In this document: one piece after another, positions 6,583 to 12,854 of the stretch
How positions within the stretch are numbered: position 1 is the stretch's first letter
How the letters are laid out: every line of letters starts with the position of its first letter
Source of the DNA: DASRHY01 sp046765875
GTDB taxonomy: Bacteria; Actinomycetota; Actinomycetes; Propionibacteriales; Kribbellaceae
DNA length: 18,840 nt
Assembly: GCA_046765875.1 (NCBI GenBank)
Contig: JBKPSJ010000087.1
Coordinates: 1-18,840 of the forward strand
Reading direction: 5' to 3'
Position numbers and translations under genes: made by a program
The notes under the pieces: model-generated
Databases searched by the model: none
Seen by the model: only the letters and a program-made list of their open reading frames with translations
What the model was told of the DNA's origin: nothing

Positions 6583-7200
6583 GTGAGCTGGTTGGATCTG
6601 GTCGGGTGGGGCGGATCGGCCCTCGTTGTCATCTCGTTGCTGCAGACACGCATCCTGCGATTGCGGGTGCTGAACCTGATCGGCTGTGTCGTCCTGGTCG
6701 GCTTCAACGCCGCAATCTCGGTCTGGCCGATGGTCGGCATGAACGCGGTCCTCGCTGTGATCAACGCCGTCCAGCTGTGGCGGCTGGTCCGGCACCGCCA
6801 CGACGAGACCGAGTACGCCGTGCTCGAGGTTGCCGGGTCCGACCCGTATCTCAAGCACGTGCTGGCGACGAACAAGCCAGACATCAACAAGTACAACCCG
6901 GGCTTCGACCCGGACGCGGCGGACAGCCGGTACGCGTTCCTGGTCCAGCACGGCCAACGCACGGTCGGAGTCGTGCTCGCCGACGACGCGGGCGACGGCC
7001 GGGCGCAGGTCGACCTGGACTACGTGTTGCCCGAGTACCGCGACTTCACCCCGGGCGAGTTCGTGTTCCGCCGCAGTGACGTCTTCACCCGGCATGGCTT
7101 CCGCCAGGTGATCGCCGCACCCCAGATGCGCGACGCCGCCGGCTACCTACCCCGGATCGGCTTCCACCGCGAGAACGGCAGCATGGTCCTCGACCTCTGA
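6583..7200 (+). CDS. YgjV-type inner-membrane protein with a GNAT-like C-terminal domain
   Basis: A 205-residue protein in two parts. Residues 1-70 hold three short hydrophobic segments (about 4-20, 30-46 and 48-66), containing GWGGSALVVISLLQTRILRLR and LNLIGCVVLVGFNAAIS, the pattern of the YgjV/Imp-YgjV membrane family of unknown function. Residues 78-205 are soluble. They end in VDLDYVLPEYRDFTPGEFVF and GYLPRIGFHREN, which resembles the last strands and helix of an N-acetyltransferase fold (Yl.riGF). No clear acetyl-CoA loop (Q/RxxGxG/A) is visible, so catalysis is doubtful. GTG 6583 follows a leaderless -10. The gene stands alone between a divergent promoter and a further plus-strand gene. 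Membrane family assignment is moderately sure; the GNAT-like call is inference. Confidence 0.83.
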   Translation: MSWLDLVGWGGSALVVISLLQTRILRLRVLNLIGCVVLVGFNAAISVWPMVGMNAVLAVINAVQLWRLVRHRHDETEYAVLEVAGSDPYLKHVLATNKPDINKYNPGFDPDAADSRYAFLVQHGQRTVGVVLADDAGDGRAQVDLDYVLPEYRDFTPGEFVFRRSDVFTRHGFRQVIAAPQMRDAAGYLPRIGFHRENGSMVLDL

Positions 7201-7226
7201 CCGCAGACATCTGCCTTCTTCAGAGG

Positions 7227-7258
7227 TTGACCAATCTGTCGGTGGGGGTGGGTAGGTT
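7227..7258 (+). promoter_or_regulatory. Possible promoter of the small exported-protein gene
   Basis: TTGACC (7227-7232) and TAGGTT (7253-7258) resemble -35 and -10 boxes, but the 20-bp spacer is longer than usual. Transcription would start near 7265, giving a leader of about 30 nt with a G-rich ribosome-binding stretch (GGGGGTGGGA, 7284-7293). The rest of the 7201-7296 gap shows no convincing terminator hairpin. Confidence 0.35.
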
Positions 7259-7296
7259 CTGAGGGTCGGTGGCCCTCGGCGCTGGGGGTGGGATTG

Positions 7297-7866
7297 GTGC
7301 GGAGCCGGGTGGTCCTGGTCGGTGGTGGGTTCGTGCTGGCCGTCGCGTTGCTGGCCGGGGCGGCCTGGTGGTTCGGGCTGCGGCACGAGGGCGGGCCGTT
7401 GGACGCCGCCGGAGCGACAGGATGCGTGCCCTCGCGGGGCAGCACCGACTTCTCGCACAATGTCGGCTACGTCCGTAACAAGGCCGACAAGGAGGCGCGC
7501 ATCACGAGTGTCGCGCTGCTCGGCGCCGAGGGCCTGCGGTTGGCCGACGCTGTCCTGGTCCGGGTGAGCAATGTCGCGCTCGGGTCGGCCACGGCGTGGC
7601 CGCCACCTGACGCGCAGGTCGTCTGGAGCGGCCACGTCCCGGCGGTCGGCGGCCGCATCCCGGCCGCAGCCAGCACCGGCCCCGATCACCATTGGGACCT
7701 GGTCCTGCACCTGCAGGCGTATGACGACCGTGCCATGGCGCGGATCGACGGAGTGCAGGTGGACTACCGGGTCGGATCACGCCGCTACAGACTCACCGCT
7801 CCGTTCCGCTTCGTTGTCGTCCGGACCGGACAGTGCACCGACGCCGACATGCGGTGGCCCGGCTAG
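7297..7866 (+). CDS. Small membrane-anchored exported protein, function unknown
   Basis: A 189-residue protein I do not recognise. One hydrophobic segment at about 4-26 (VVLVGGGFVLAVALLAGAAWWF), after only three residues, would anchor or export it. The rest is a predicted extracytoplasmic beta-rich domain with no lipobox. Two cysteines, in ATGCVPS just after the anchor and in RTGQCTD near the end, could form a disulfide. GTG 7297 is chosen because a GGGA-containing G-rich stretch sits a few bases upstream; GTG 7288, three codons earlier in frame, is also possible. Coding is supported by consistent G/C third positions and by the stop codon directly abutting the stop of the convergent VWA gene (TAG 7864-7866, TGA of the other strand at 7867-7869). 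Confidence 0.75.
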   Translation: MRSRVVLVGGGFVLAVALLAGAAWWFGLRHEGGPLDAAGATGCVPSRGSTDFSHNVGYVRNKADKEARITSVALLGAEGLRLADAVLVRVSNVALGSATAWPPPDAQVVWSGHVPAVGGRIPAAASTGPDHHWDLVLHLQAYDDRAMARIDGVQVDYRVGSRRYRLTAPFRFVVVRTGQCTDADMRWPG

Positions 7867-9825
7867 TCAGAGTCGGCGTCGGGTGCGCAGATAGTCGCTG
7901 ATCACGGCTGCTCCGAGGCCGTTGGTGTCCGGTGCCACGACTCGGCCGCCGCCCCGACGTGCCAGCAGGTCGACGTACGCGGTCAGCCGCTTCTCGTTGC
8001 CGAGCCGGAACACGGTCAGTACGGTTCCGAGCCTGGCCAGCCGGTCCACCTCGGCAAGCGTTGTACCGAGCGTCTTCGGCGAAGGCGGGTACGAGAACAC
8101 GGCCGTCCCCTCGGACTCCAGATGCGCGGTCGGCTCGCCGTCGGTGACCAGTAGCACGACCGGCTGCGCGTCCGGATGCCGGCGCAGGTGCCGGCCGGCG
8201 AGCAGCAGCGCGTGGTGCGCGTTGGTGCCCTGTTCCCAGGCGCCCTCGAGCCCGACCAGCTCGCCGAGCTCGACGGTACGTGCGTACCGGCCGAACGTGA
8301 TGACCTGCAACGCGTCGTTGCGGTACCGGGTCGAGATGAGCTGGTGCAACGCGAGCGCGGTCCGCTTCATCGGCAGCCAGCGATCCTCCTGGACCATCGA
8401 CCACGACGTGTCCACACACAGCGCCACGGCCGCGCGGGCCCGGTGCTCGGTCTCGGCGATCTCGACGTCGGACACGTCCAGCCGGATCGGGTTGCCGCCG
8501 CGTACCAAGGCGTTCCGTACGGTCCGCGGTACGTCCCACGGCTGGGTGTCGCCGAACTCCCACTGCCGAGTGGACCCGATCAGCTCACCGGCGGCACCGG
8601 CGGCCGCTGTGTCGCGCGAACCGGTCCGGCCGTGCACCGACCTGAGCACATCGGCCAGTGCGGTCTCGCCGAGCCGGCGCAGCGCCTTCGGTGACAGCCG
8701 CAGCGAACCGTCCGGCGCCCGTTCGACCAGGCCCTGCCGGCGCAACTCCCGCTCGAGCTCGGACAGCCGGCGGGCGTCGACGCCGGCCTGTTTGCCGAGC
8801 TGGCGTTCGAGGGCGTCGAGGTCGATGTCCTCCAGCCGCGCGCCGGGGTACGACTGCGCGAGCTGCTCGGCCAGCGCGTCGAGGTCGGCCAGGTCGGCCA
8901 TCGCCCGCGCACCTTCACCCATGCCGAGCGCGTCGTCGCCGCTGAACTCCTCCGACGACCACCAGTCCTCGCCAGGTCGTAGTCCGCGGAGTTGGGCGTC
9001 AAGCTGGGCGAGCTCCTGGGCGAGTCGTGGATCACCGAAGGCCTGCTGAGCCATCGACATCAGTTCCTCGCGCTGCTCCGGCGACATCGAGTTCAGCATC
9101 CGCTGTGCAGCCGCGGCCCGGCGAGCGAGCGCGTCGATCAGCTCCTCGACGTTCCGCGGGTTCTCCGGGAAGAACTCGCCGTGCTTACGCATGAACTGGT
9201 CGAACAGCTCGGGTACGTCAGGCCGCCCCTGCGCATGCGCCGACAGCAGGCTGTTCATATCGGCGAGCATCTCCCGGATCTGCTCAACGTCCTCCGGGGT
9301 GGTGGACTCCAGCGCCTCCTTCATCCCTTCGAACCGCGAGTCGAGCAGTTCGCGGCCGAGCAGGTCCTGGATCTGCTCGTACTTCTCCCGGGCCTCCGAC
9401 GATCGCCAGTCGTAGGTCGACAACTCCTGTACGGCGGCCGCGGTGCCGGGTGGTAGCGCGTCGAGCTGCGCCTCCCGGAACCGGGCGTCGTCCGACGGGT
9501 CCGGGAACAGCGTGCTGCGCTCGGCCTCGACGGCTTCGTCCAGCAGCCTGCGTACCTCCTGCAACGTGCCGTCGAGTGAGTGCCGGCGCTGGATCTCGGC
9601 GCGCCGTTCCCACAGCCGCCGGGTCAGGTCGTCCAGGCCGGTGGTGTCGCGCAACCCGCGCCGCAGCAACTCCTCCAGCGCGCTGCCGGGCGAGTAGCCC
9701 TGCATGACGTCGCGGCCGATCTCGTCCAGCGCCTCGCGCAGGTCGACCGGCGGCGCCAGCGGGTCCGGCCCGTCGTGCCAGGGTCCGTAGTTGTACCGCG
9801 AGGGCTCGGCTGGTGAAGCGGTCAT
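7867..9825 (-). CDS. VWA-domain protein paired with a MoxR-type AAA+ ATPase (Rv0959-like)
   Basis: A 652-residue cytoplasmic protein with no signal or membrane segment. Residues 30-400 are largely charged and helical, rich in Leu/Glu/Arg/Gln (for example 225-285 and 305-365), likely coiled-coil. A von Willebrand A domain spans about 460-650. Its MIDAS metal site looks intact: D472-x-S474-x-S476 in CVDTSWSM, T534 in GTNAHHAL and D562 in VTDGEPT. Such proteins act with MoxR/ChlI-like AAA+ partners as metal-dependent remodelling or chelatase-like complexes. The ATPase gene lies immediately upstream and overlaps by 4 bp (ATGA at 9822-9825), so the two are translationally coupled. The closest arrangement I know is Rv0958-Rv0959 in M. 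tuberculosis, of similar sizes. No tetrapyrrole gene is nearby, so a chelatase function is not supported; the substrate is unknown. Confidence 0.92.
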   Translation of the reverse strand: MTASPAEPSRYNYGPWHDGPDPLAPPVDLREALDEIGRDVMQGYSPGSALEELLRRGLRDTTGLDDLTRRLWERRAEIQRRHSLDGTLQEVRRLLDEAVEAERSTLFPDPSDDARFREAQLDALPPGTAAAVQELSTYDWRSSEAREKYEQIQDLLGRELLDSRFEGMKEALESTTPEDVEQIREMLADMNSLLSAHAQGRPDVPELFDQFMRKHGEFFPENPRNVEELIDALARRAAAAQRMLNSMSPEQREELMSMAQQAFGDPRLAQELAQLDAQLRGLRPGEDWWSSEEFSGDDALGMGEGARAMADLADLDALAEQLAQSYPGARLEDIDLDALERQLGKQAGVDARRLSELERELRRQGLVERAPDGSLRLSPKALRRLGETALADVLRSVHGRTGSRDTAAAGAAGELIGSTRQWEFGDTQPWDVPRTVRNALVRGGNPIRLDVSDVEIAETEHRARAAVALCVDTSWSMVQEDRWLPMKRTALALHQLISTRYRNDALQVITFGRYARTVELGELVGLEGAWEQGTNAHHALLLAGRHLRRHPDAQPVVLLVTDGEPTAHLESEGTAVFSYPPSPKTLGTTLAEVDRLARLGTVLTVFRLGNEKRLTAYVDLLARRGGGRVVAPDTNGLGAAVISDYLRTRRRL

Positions 9826-11234
9826 ACGCCATACACCGTGGTGTCGTCGTCGGCGTCCTTGGCCAGCCGCTTGGACAGGTACAGCGCCTCGAGGGCCAGC
9901 TCGACCGCCGCGGCGATTCGGCCCGGCGGATCTATGTCCGGGTCGGCACCGGCACGGCCGGCCACGTCGTACAGCAGCGGCAGCTCGGGTATCGCGGCCA
10001 GTACGTCACGGCCGGGCACCCGCTCGCCGGTGGTGACCAGGTGGCCGTCGGCGACCGCGTCGGCCAGCGGCATCAGGTCGACACCGGCGAACCGCTCGCG
10101 CGCGGTCTCGGCGATCGCGCGGCGCAGCAGGTGCACGAGGTGATCGACCTCGCGGCCCTCCTCGCCAGGTTCGAACTCGAGCTTGCCGCGCAGCACCGAC
10201 GGCACCGTCGCCAGGTCGACCGGACGGGCCACGGCCGGTTCCTCGCCGGTCAGCGCGGACCGGCGCAGCGCGGCGGCCGCCACCGTCTCGGCCGCTGCCA
10301 CCGCGAACCGCGCGGATACGCCGGACCGCTGGTCGATCGCGGCGGACTCGCGCAGCCGGCGGACGAACCTGGCCAGGATCTCCAGCAGCGGCTCGCCCAC
10401 CTCGGCGACCAGTACGGCCTCCTGGCGGACGACATCCACCTCGGCCTGGACGTCGAGCGGGTAGTGCGTACGTACCTCGGCGCCGAACCGGTCCTTGAGC
10501 GGGGTGATGATCCGGCCCCGGTTGGTGTAGTCCTCGGGGTTCGCGGTTGCCACCAGCAGTACGTCGAGCGGCAGCCGCAGCGTGTATCCGCGGACCTGGA
10601 TATCGCGCTCCTCCATCACATTGAGCAGCGCGACCTGGATCCGCTCGGCCAGGTCCGGCAGCTCGTTGATGGCGACGATGCCGCGGTGGGCCCGCGGCAC
10701 CAGTCCATAGTGGATGGTCTCGGGATCGCCCAGGCTGCGGCCCTCGGCCACCTTCACCGGGTCGACGTCGCCGACGAGGTCGCCGACGGAGGTGTCCGGC
10801 GTGGCGAGCTTCTCGGAGTACCGCTCCGAGCGGTGTACCCACCGCACCGGCAGGTCGTCGCCGAGCCGCGCGGCGCGGCGCCTGGAGGCGGGCGTGATCG
10901 GGGCGAGCGGGTGCTCGGGCAGTTCGGCGCCCTCGATCACCGGGGTCCACTCATCGAGCAGGAGTGCCAGCGTGCGCAACAGCCGGGTCTTGCCCTGCCC
11001 GCGCTCGCCGAGCAGCACCACGTCGTGCCCGGCCAGCAGCGCCCGTTCGAGCTGCGGGATGACGGTACGGTCGAACCCGACGATGCCCGGCCATGGATCG
11101 ATACCGGACCGGAGCTTGTAGAGCAGGTTGGCGGCGATCTCGTCCTTGACGGACTTAGGCATATAGCCGGCGGATCGCAGCGCGCCGGCGGTCAGGGGCA
11201 GGTCAGCGGGGAACGAAGCTGGGACAGAAGTCAC
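9822..11234 (-). CDS. MoxR / Mg-chelatase-like AAA+ ATPase (Rv0958-like)
   Basis: A 470-residue AAA+ ATPase, the motor partner of the VWA protein encoded next. Walker A is GERGQGKT at 76-83. Walker B is GIVAINELPD (185-194), with Asn190 in the position usually held by the metal-binding Asp and Glu191 kept. Sensor 1 is N232 in LLVATANPED, and R241 or R249 in NRGRIITPLKDRFG is a likely arginine finger. The C-terminal part (about 300-470) is helical and family-specific. Some automatic pipelines call this family a sigma-54-interacting regulator or magnesium chelatase; there is no sigma-54 GAFTGA motif and no chelatase context. GTG 11234 has TACTGT 7 nt upstream, and GGAGG only one base before the GTG is too close to be a normal ribosome site, so a leaderless transcript is more likely. 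It forms an operon with the VWA gene. Confidence 0.93.
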   Translation of the reverse strand: MTSVPASFPADLPLTAGALRSAGYMPKSVKDEIAANLLYKLRSGIDPWPGIVGFDRTVIPQLERALLAGHDVVLLGERGQGKTRLLRTLALLLDEWTPVIEGAELPEHPLAPITPASRRRAARLGDDLPVRWVHRSERYSEKLATPDTSVGDLVGDVDPVKVAEGRSLGDPETIHYGLVPRAHRGIVAINELPDLAERIQVALLNVMEERDIQVRGYTLRLPLDVLLVATANPEDYTNRGRIITPLKDRFGAEVRTHYPLDVQAEVDVVRQEAVLVAEVGEPLLEILARFVRRLRESAAIDQRSGVSARFAVAAAETVAAAALRRSALTGEEPAVARPVDLATVPSVLRGKLEFEPGEEGREVDHLVHLLRRAIAETARERFAGVDLMPLADAVADGHLVTTGERVPGRDVLAAIPELPLLYDVAGRAGADPDIDPPGRIAAAVELALEALYLSKRLAKDADDDTTVYGV

Positions 11235-11241
11235 GCCTCCG

Positions 11242-11247
11242 ACAGTA
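11242..11247 (-). promoter_or_regulatory. -10 element of the AAA+/VWA operon, leaderless type
   Basis: On the minus strand TACTGT is followed by seven bases (CGGAGGC) and GTG 11234. A weak -35-like TTAGCC lies 18 bp upstream. This lets the operon be transcribed independently of the amidase gene 63 bp upstream on the same strand. Confidence 0.5.
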
Positions 11248-11297
11248 CGTCGCCATTTCTAAGTCGGCTAACGATTCCACGAACGTCCAGACAGTGG

Positions 11298-12770
11298 CTA
11301 GTGAATCCGCGGCGGGACCCAGCCGCCGAACGCCTTCTCGAGCTCCTGCGCCACCCGGATGGTGACATGGTCGCGGCCCGGTCCGGCGGCGACCTGGACG
11401 CCGAGCGGCAGCCCGCGCTCGTTCAGGCCGAGTGGCACCTCGGTGACCGGCAGCCCGGCCAGGTTGAACAGGCCCATCGGCTGCGGCCAGTACGCCTTGC
11501 CGACGGTCCGGCCGTGTCGGGGCGCCACCGTGGGGGCCGGCGGGTGGAGCACGATCCCGTCGCCGACGGTCGCGACGAACTCGCGGGCGAAGTCGAGCCC
11601 GGCCGCCATCGCCGACCCGGTCCGGAACGCCGCCGACCGGGAGGTCAGCGGCTCCCCGAGCAGCAGCAGCTTGGTGGCCAGGGTGTGCTCGCCGCTGCGC
11701 CGTACCGTCGACCGCCAGCCGACGTCCGACCCCTCGGCGCGCAGGATGTCGTGCAGCGAGCCTCCGCGGGACAGGATCGCCAGGTACGGCTCGACCATCT
11801 TCCGCGCGGCCTTGAGTTGCAGGTGCTCGACCTTCGCGCCGAGCGACTCCAGCACGGCGGCGGCCCGCTCCCGCGCCAGCAGGAGCTCGCGGCTGATCGG
11901 CCGCAGCCAGGCATGCTCGGACAGCAGCACCCGGATCCCGTCGAGCCGGACCTCGGCTGGGTCGCCGAGCGGCATCGTCCTGGACAGCAGGTCCTCCTCG
12001 TCCGGACCCGCCAGCACCCGCAGCAGCGGCATCAGGTCCTCGGCTCGCCGAGCCAGCGGGCCGTTCACCACCAGCCGCGCGGTATCGCCGCGCGGTGCTG
12101 GGAACGTGCCGGTGATCGGGACCAGCCCGGTGCTCGGCTTGTGCCCGAACACACCGCAGCAGAACGCCGGCATCCGGATCGAGCCACCGCTATCGGTACC
12201 CAGCCCGACCGGTGTACCGCCGGACCCGACCGCCGCGCCCTCGCCGCCGGAGGAGCCGCCCGCGGTACGCCGGGGGTCGTACGGGTTGCTGGTCCGTCCG
12301 TACAGCCGGTTGGACGTCTCGATCCACATACACAGCTCGGAGGTGTTGGTCAGCCCGAGCGGGATCGCGCCGGCGGCGACCATTCGGCGTACGACGGGTG
12401 CGGTCCGGCCGGCACGGTGATCGCGCCGGGCGACCACGCCCGCGCTGTTCGGCATCCCGGCGACCTCGATCGACTCCTTGATCGTGAACGGTACGCCGAG
12501 CAGCGGCGGCAACTCATCGTCCGGCCAGGCCGCCCGGACGCGCGCGTCGGCGGCGTCGGCCTGATCGCGGGCGTCGTCGTACAGATCGGCGACGACCGCG
12601 TTCAGCACCGGGTTGACCCGCTGCAGCACCTCGATGTGCGCCTCGACCACTTCGCGAGCGGTGACAGAGCCGGTACGAACGGCGCCCGCGAGCGCGACGG
12701 CCGAGCGCTCGGTGAGCGGCGTGCTGCTGCGGGCGAGAACGGTACCCCCGTGAGCCTCCCCTGGTCCCAT
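11298..12770 (-). CDS. Amidase signature enzyme, FAAH-like
   Basis: A 490-residue cytoplasmic serine hydrolase of the amidase signature family, cleaving amide bonds of unknown substrate. The Ser-cisSer-Lys triad is complete: K98 in FTIKES, S173 in GGSSGGEGAAVGSGG and nucleophile S197 in GLGTDSGGSIRMPA, with the 24-residue spacing seen in fatty acid amide hydrolase. The following CGVFGHKPSTGLVPITG is close to the FAAH/FAAH2 subgroup rather than GatA; no GatB or GatC gene is nearby. ATG 12770 is chosen because TACACT lies 6 nt upstream; in-frame sequence beyond it (to 13856) only shadows the divergent amidase. It is divergent from a second amidase gene across 84 bp and lies upstream of the AAA+ operon. 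Confidence 0.92.
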   Translation of the reverse strand: MGPGEAHGGTVLARSSTPLTERSAVALAGAVRTGSVTAREVVEAHIEVLQRVNPVLNAVVADLYDDARDQADAADARVRAAWPDDELPPLLGVPFTIKESIEVAGMPNSAGVVARRDHRAGRTAPVVRRMVAAGAIPLGLTNTSELCMWIETSNRLYGRTSNPYDPRRTAGGSSGGEGAAVGSGGTPVGLGTDSGGSIRMPAFCCGVFGHKPSTGLVPITGTFPAPRGDTARLVVNGPLARRAEDLMPLLRVLAGPDEEDLLSRTMPLGDPAEVRLDGIRVLLSEHAWLRPISRELLLARERAAAVLESLGAKVEHLQLKAARKMVEPYLAILSRGGSLHDILRAEGSDVGWRSTVRRSGEHTLATKLLLLGEPLTSRSAAFRTGSAMAAGLDFAREFVATVGDGIVLHPPAPTVAPRHGRTVGKAYWPQPMGLFNLAGLPVTEVPLGLNERGLPLGVQVAAGPGRDHVTIRVAQELEKAFGGWVPPRIH

Positions 12771-12776
12771 CTTTCG

Positions 12777-12782
12777 AGTGTA
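12777..12782 (-). promoter_or_regulatory. -10 element of the FAAH-like amidase gene, leaderless type
   Basis: On the minus strand TACACT is followed by six bases (CGAAAG) and ATG 12770. A single GTGAA (12792-12796), the same half-site as in the palindrome at 12828-12843, lies just upstream, which hints at shared control of both amidase genes. Confidence 0.5.
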
Positions 12783-12827
12783 GGCGGCACAGTGAAACAA
12801 GTTGCCGAAGGCACCAGCGGGTCTGGA

Positions 12828-12843
12828 ACGTGAATGTTCACGT
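12828..12843. promoter_or_regulatory. Perfect 16-bp palindromic operator candidate
   Basis: ACGTGAA TG TTCACGT is an inverted repeat with 7-base perfect arms and a 2-bp centre, in the 84-bp region between two divergent amidase genes. Its last base is the first base of the amidase -10 (TACCTT, 12843-12848), so a dimeric repressor bound here would block that promoter. The symmetry and length fit a GntR- or TetR-type dimer site, but no regulator gene is adjacent. Confidence 0.6.
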
Positions 12844-12848
12844 ACCTT
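12843..12848 (+). promoter_or_regulatory. -10 element of the second amidase gene, leaderless type
   Basis: TACCTT is followed by six bases (CTCGAC) and ATG 12855. This decides between two possible starts: the upstream ATG 12834 would lie inside the palindrome and before the promoter. Confidence 0.55.
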
Positions 12849-12854
12849 CTCGAC

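Noticed and set aside
7201..7296. Terminator or small RNA in the largest gap
   Set aside because: Only a short imperfect CAGA/TCTG pairing is seen, with no stable GC hairpin followed by T residues.
7867..11234. Magnesium or cobalt chelatase subunits
   Set aside because: AAA+ and VWA domains resemble chelatase I and D subunits, but no tetrapyrrole or cobalamin gene and no large H/N-type subunit gene is present.
9813..12833. A 1006-codon open frame on the plus strand
   Set aside because: It runs antisense to the AAA+ and FAAH-like amidase genes, has a composition dominated by Arg/Gly/Gln/His, no domain pattern, and no start signal. It is a high-GC shadow frame.
12834..12854. Upstream ATG start for the second amidase
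   Set aside because: This ATG lies within the palindrome and ahead of the -10 element at 12843-12848, so it would not be on the predicted transcript.
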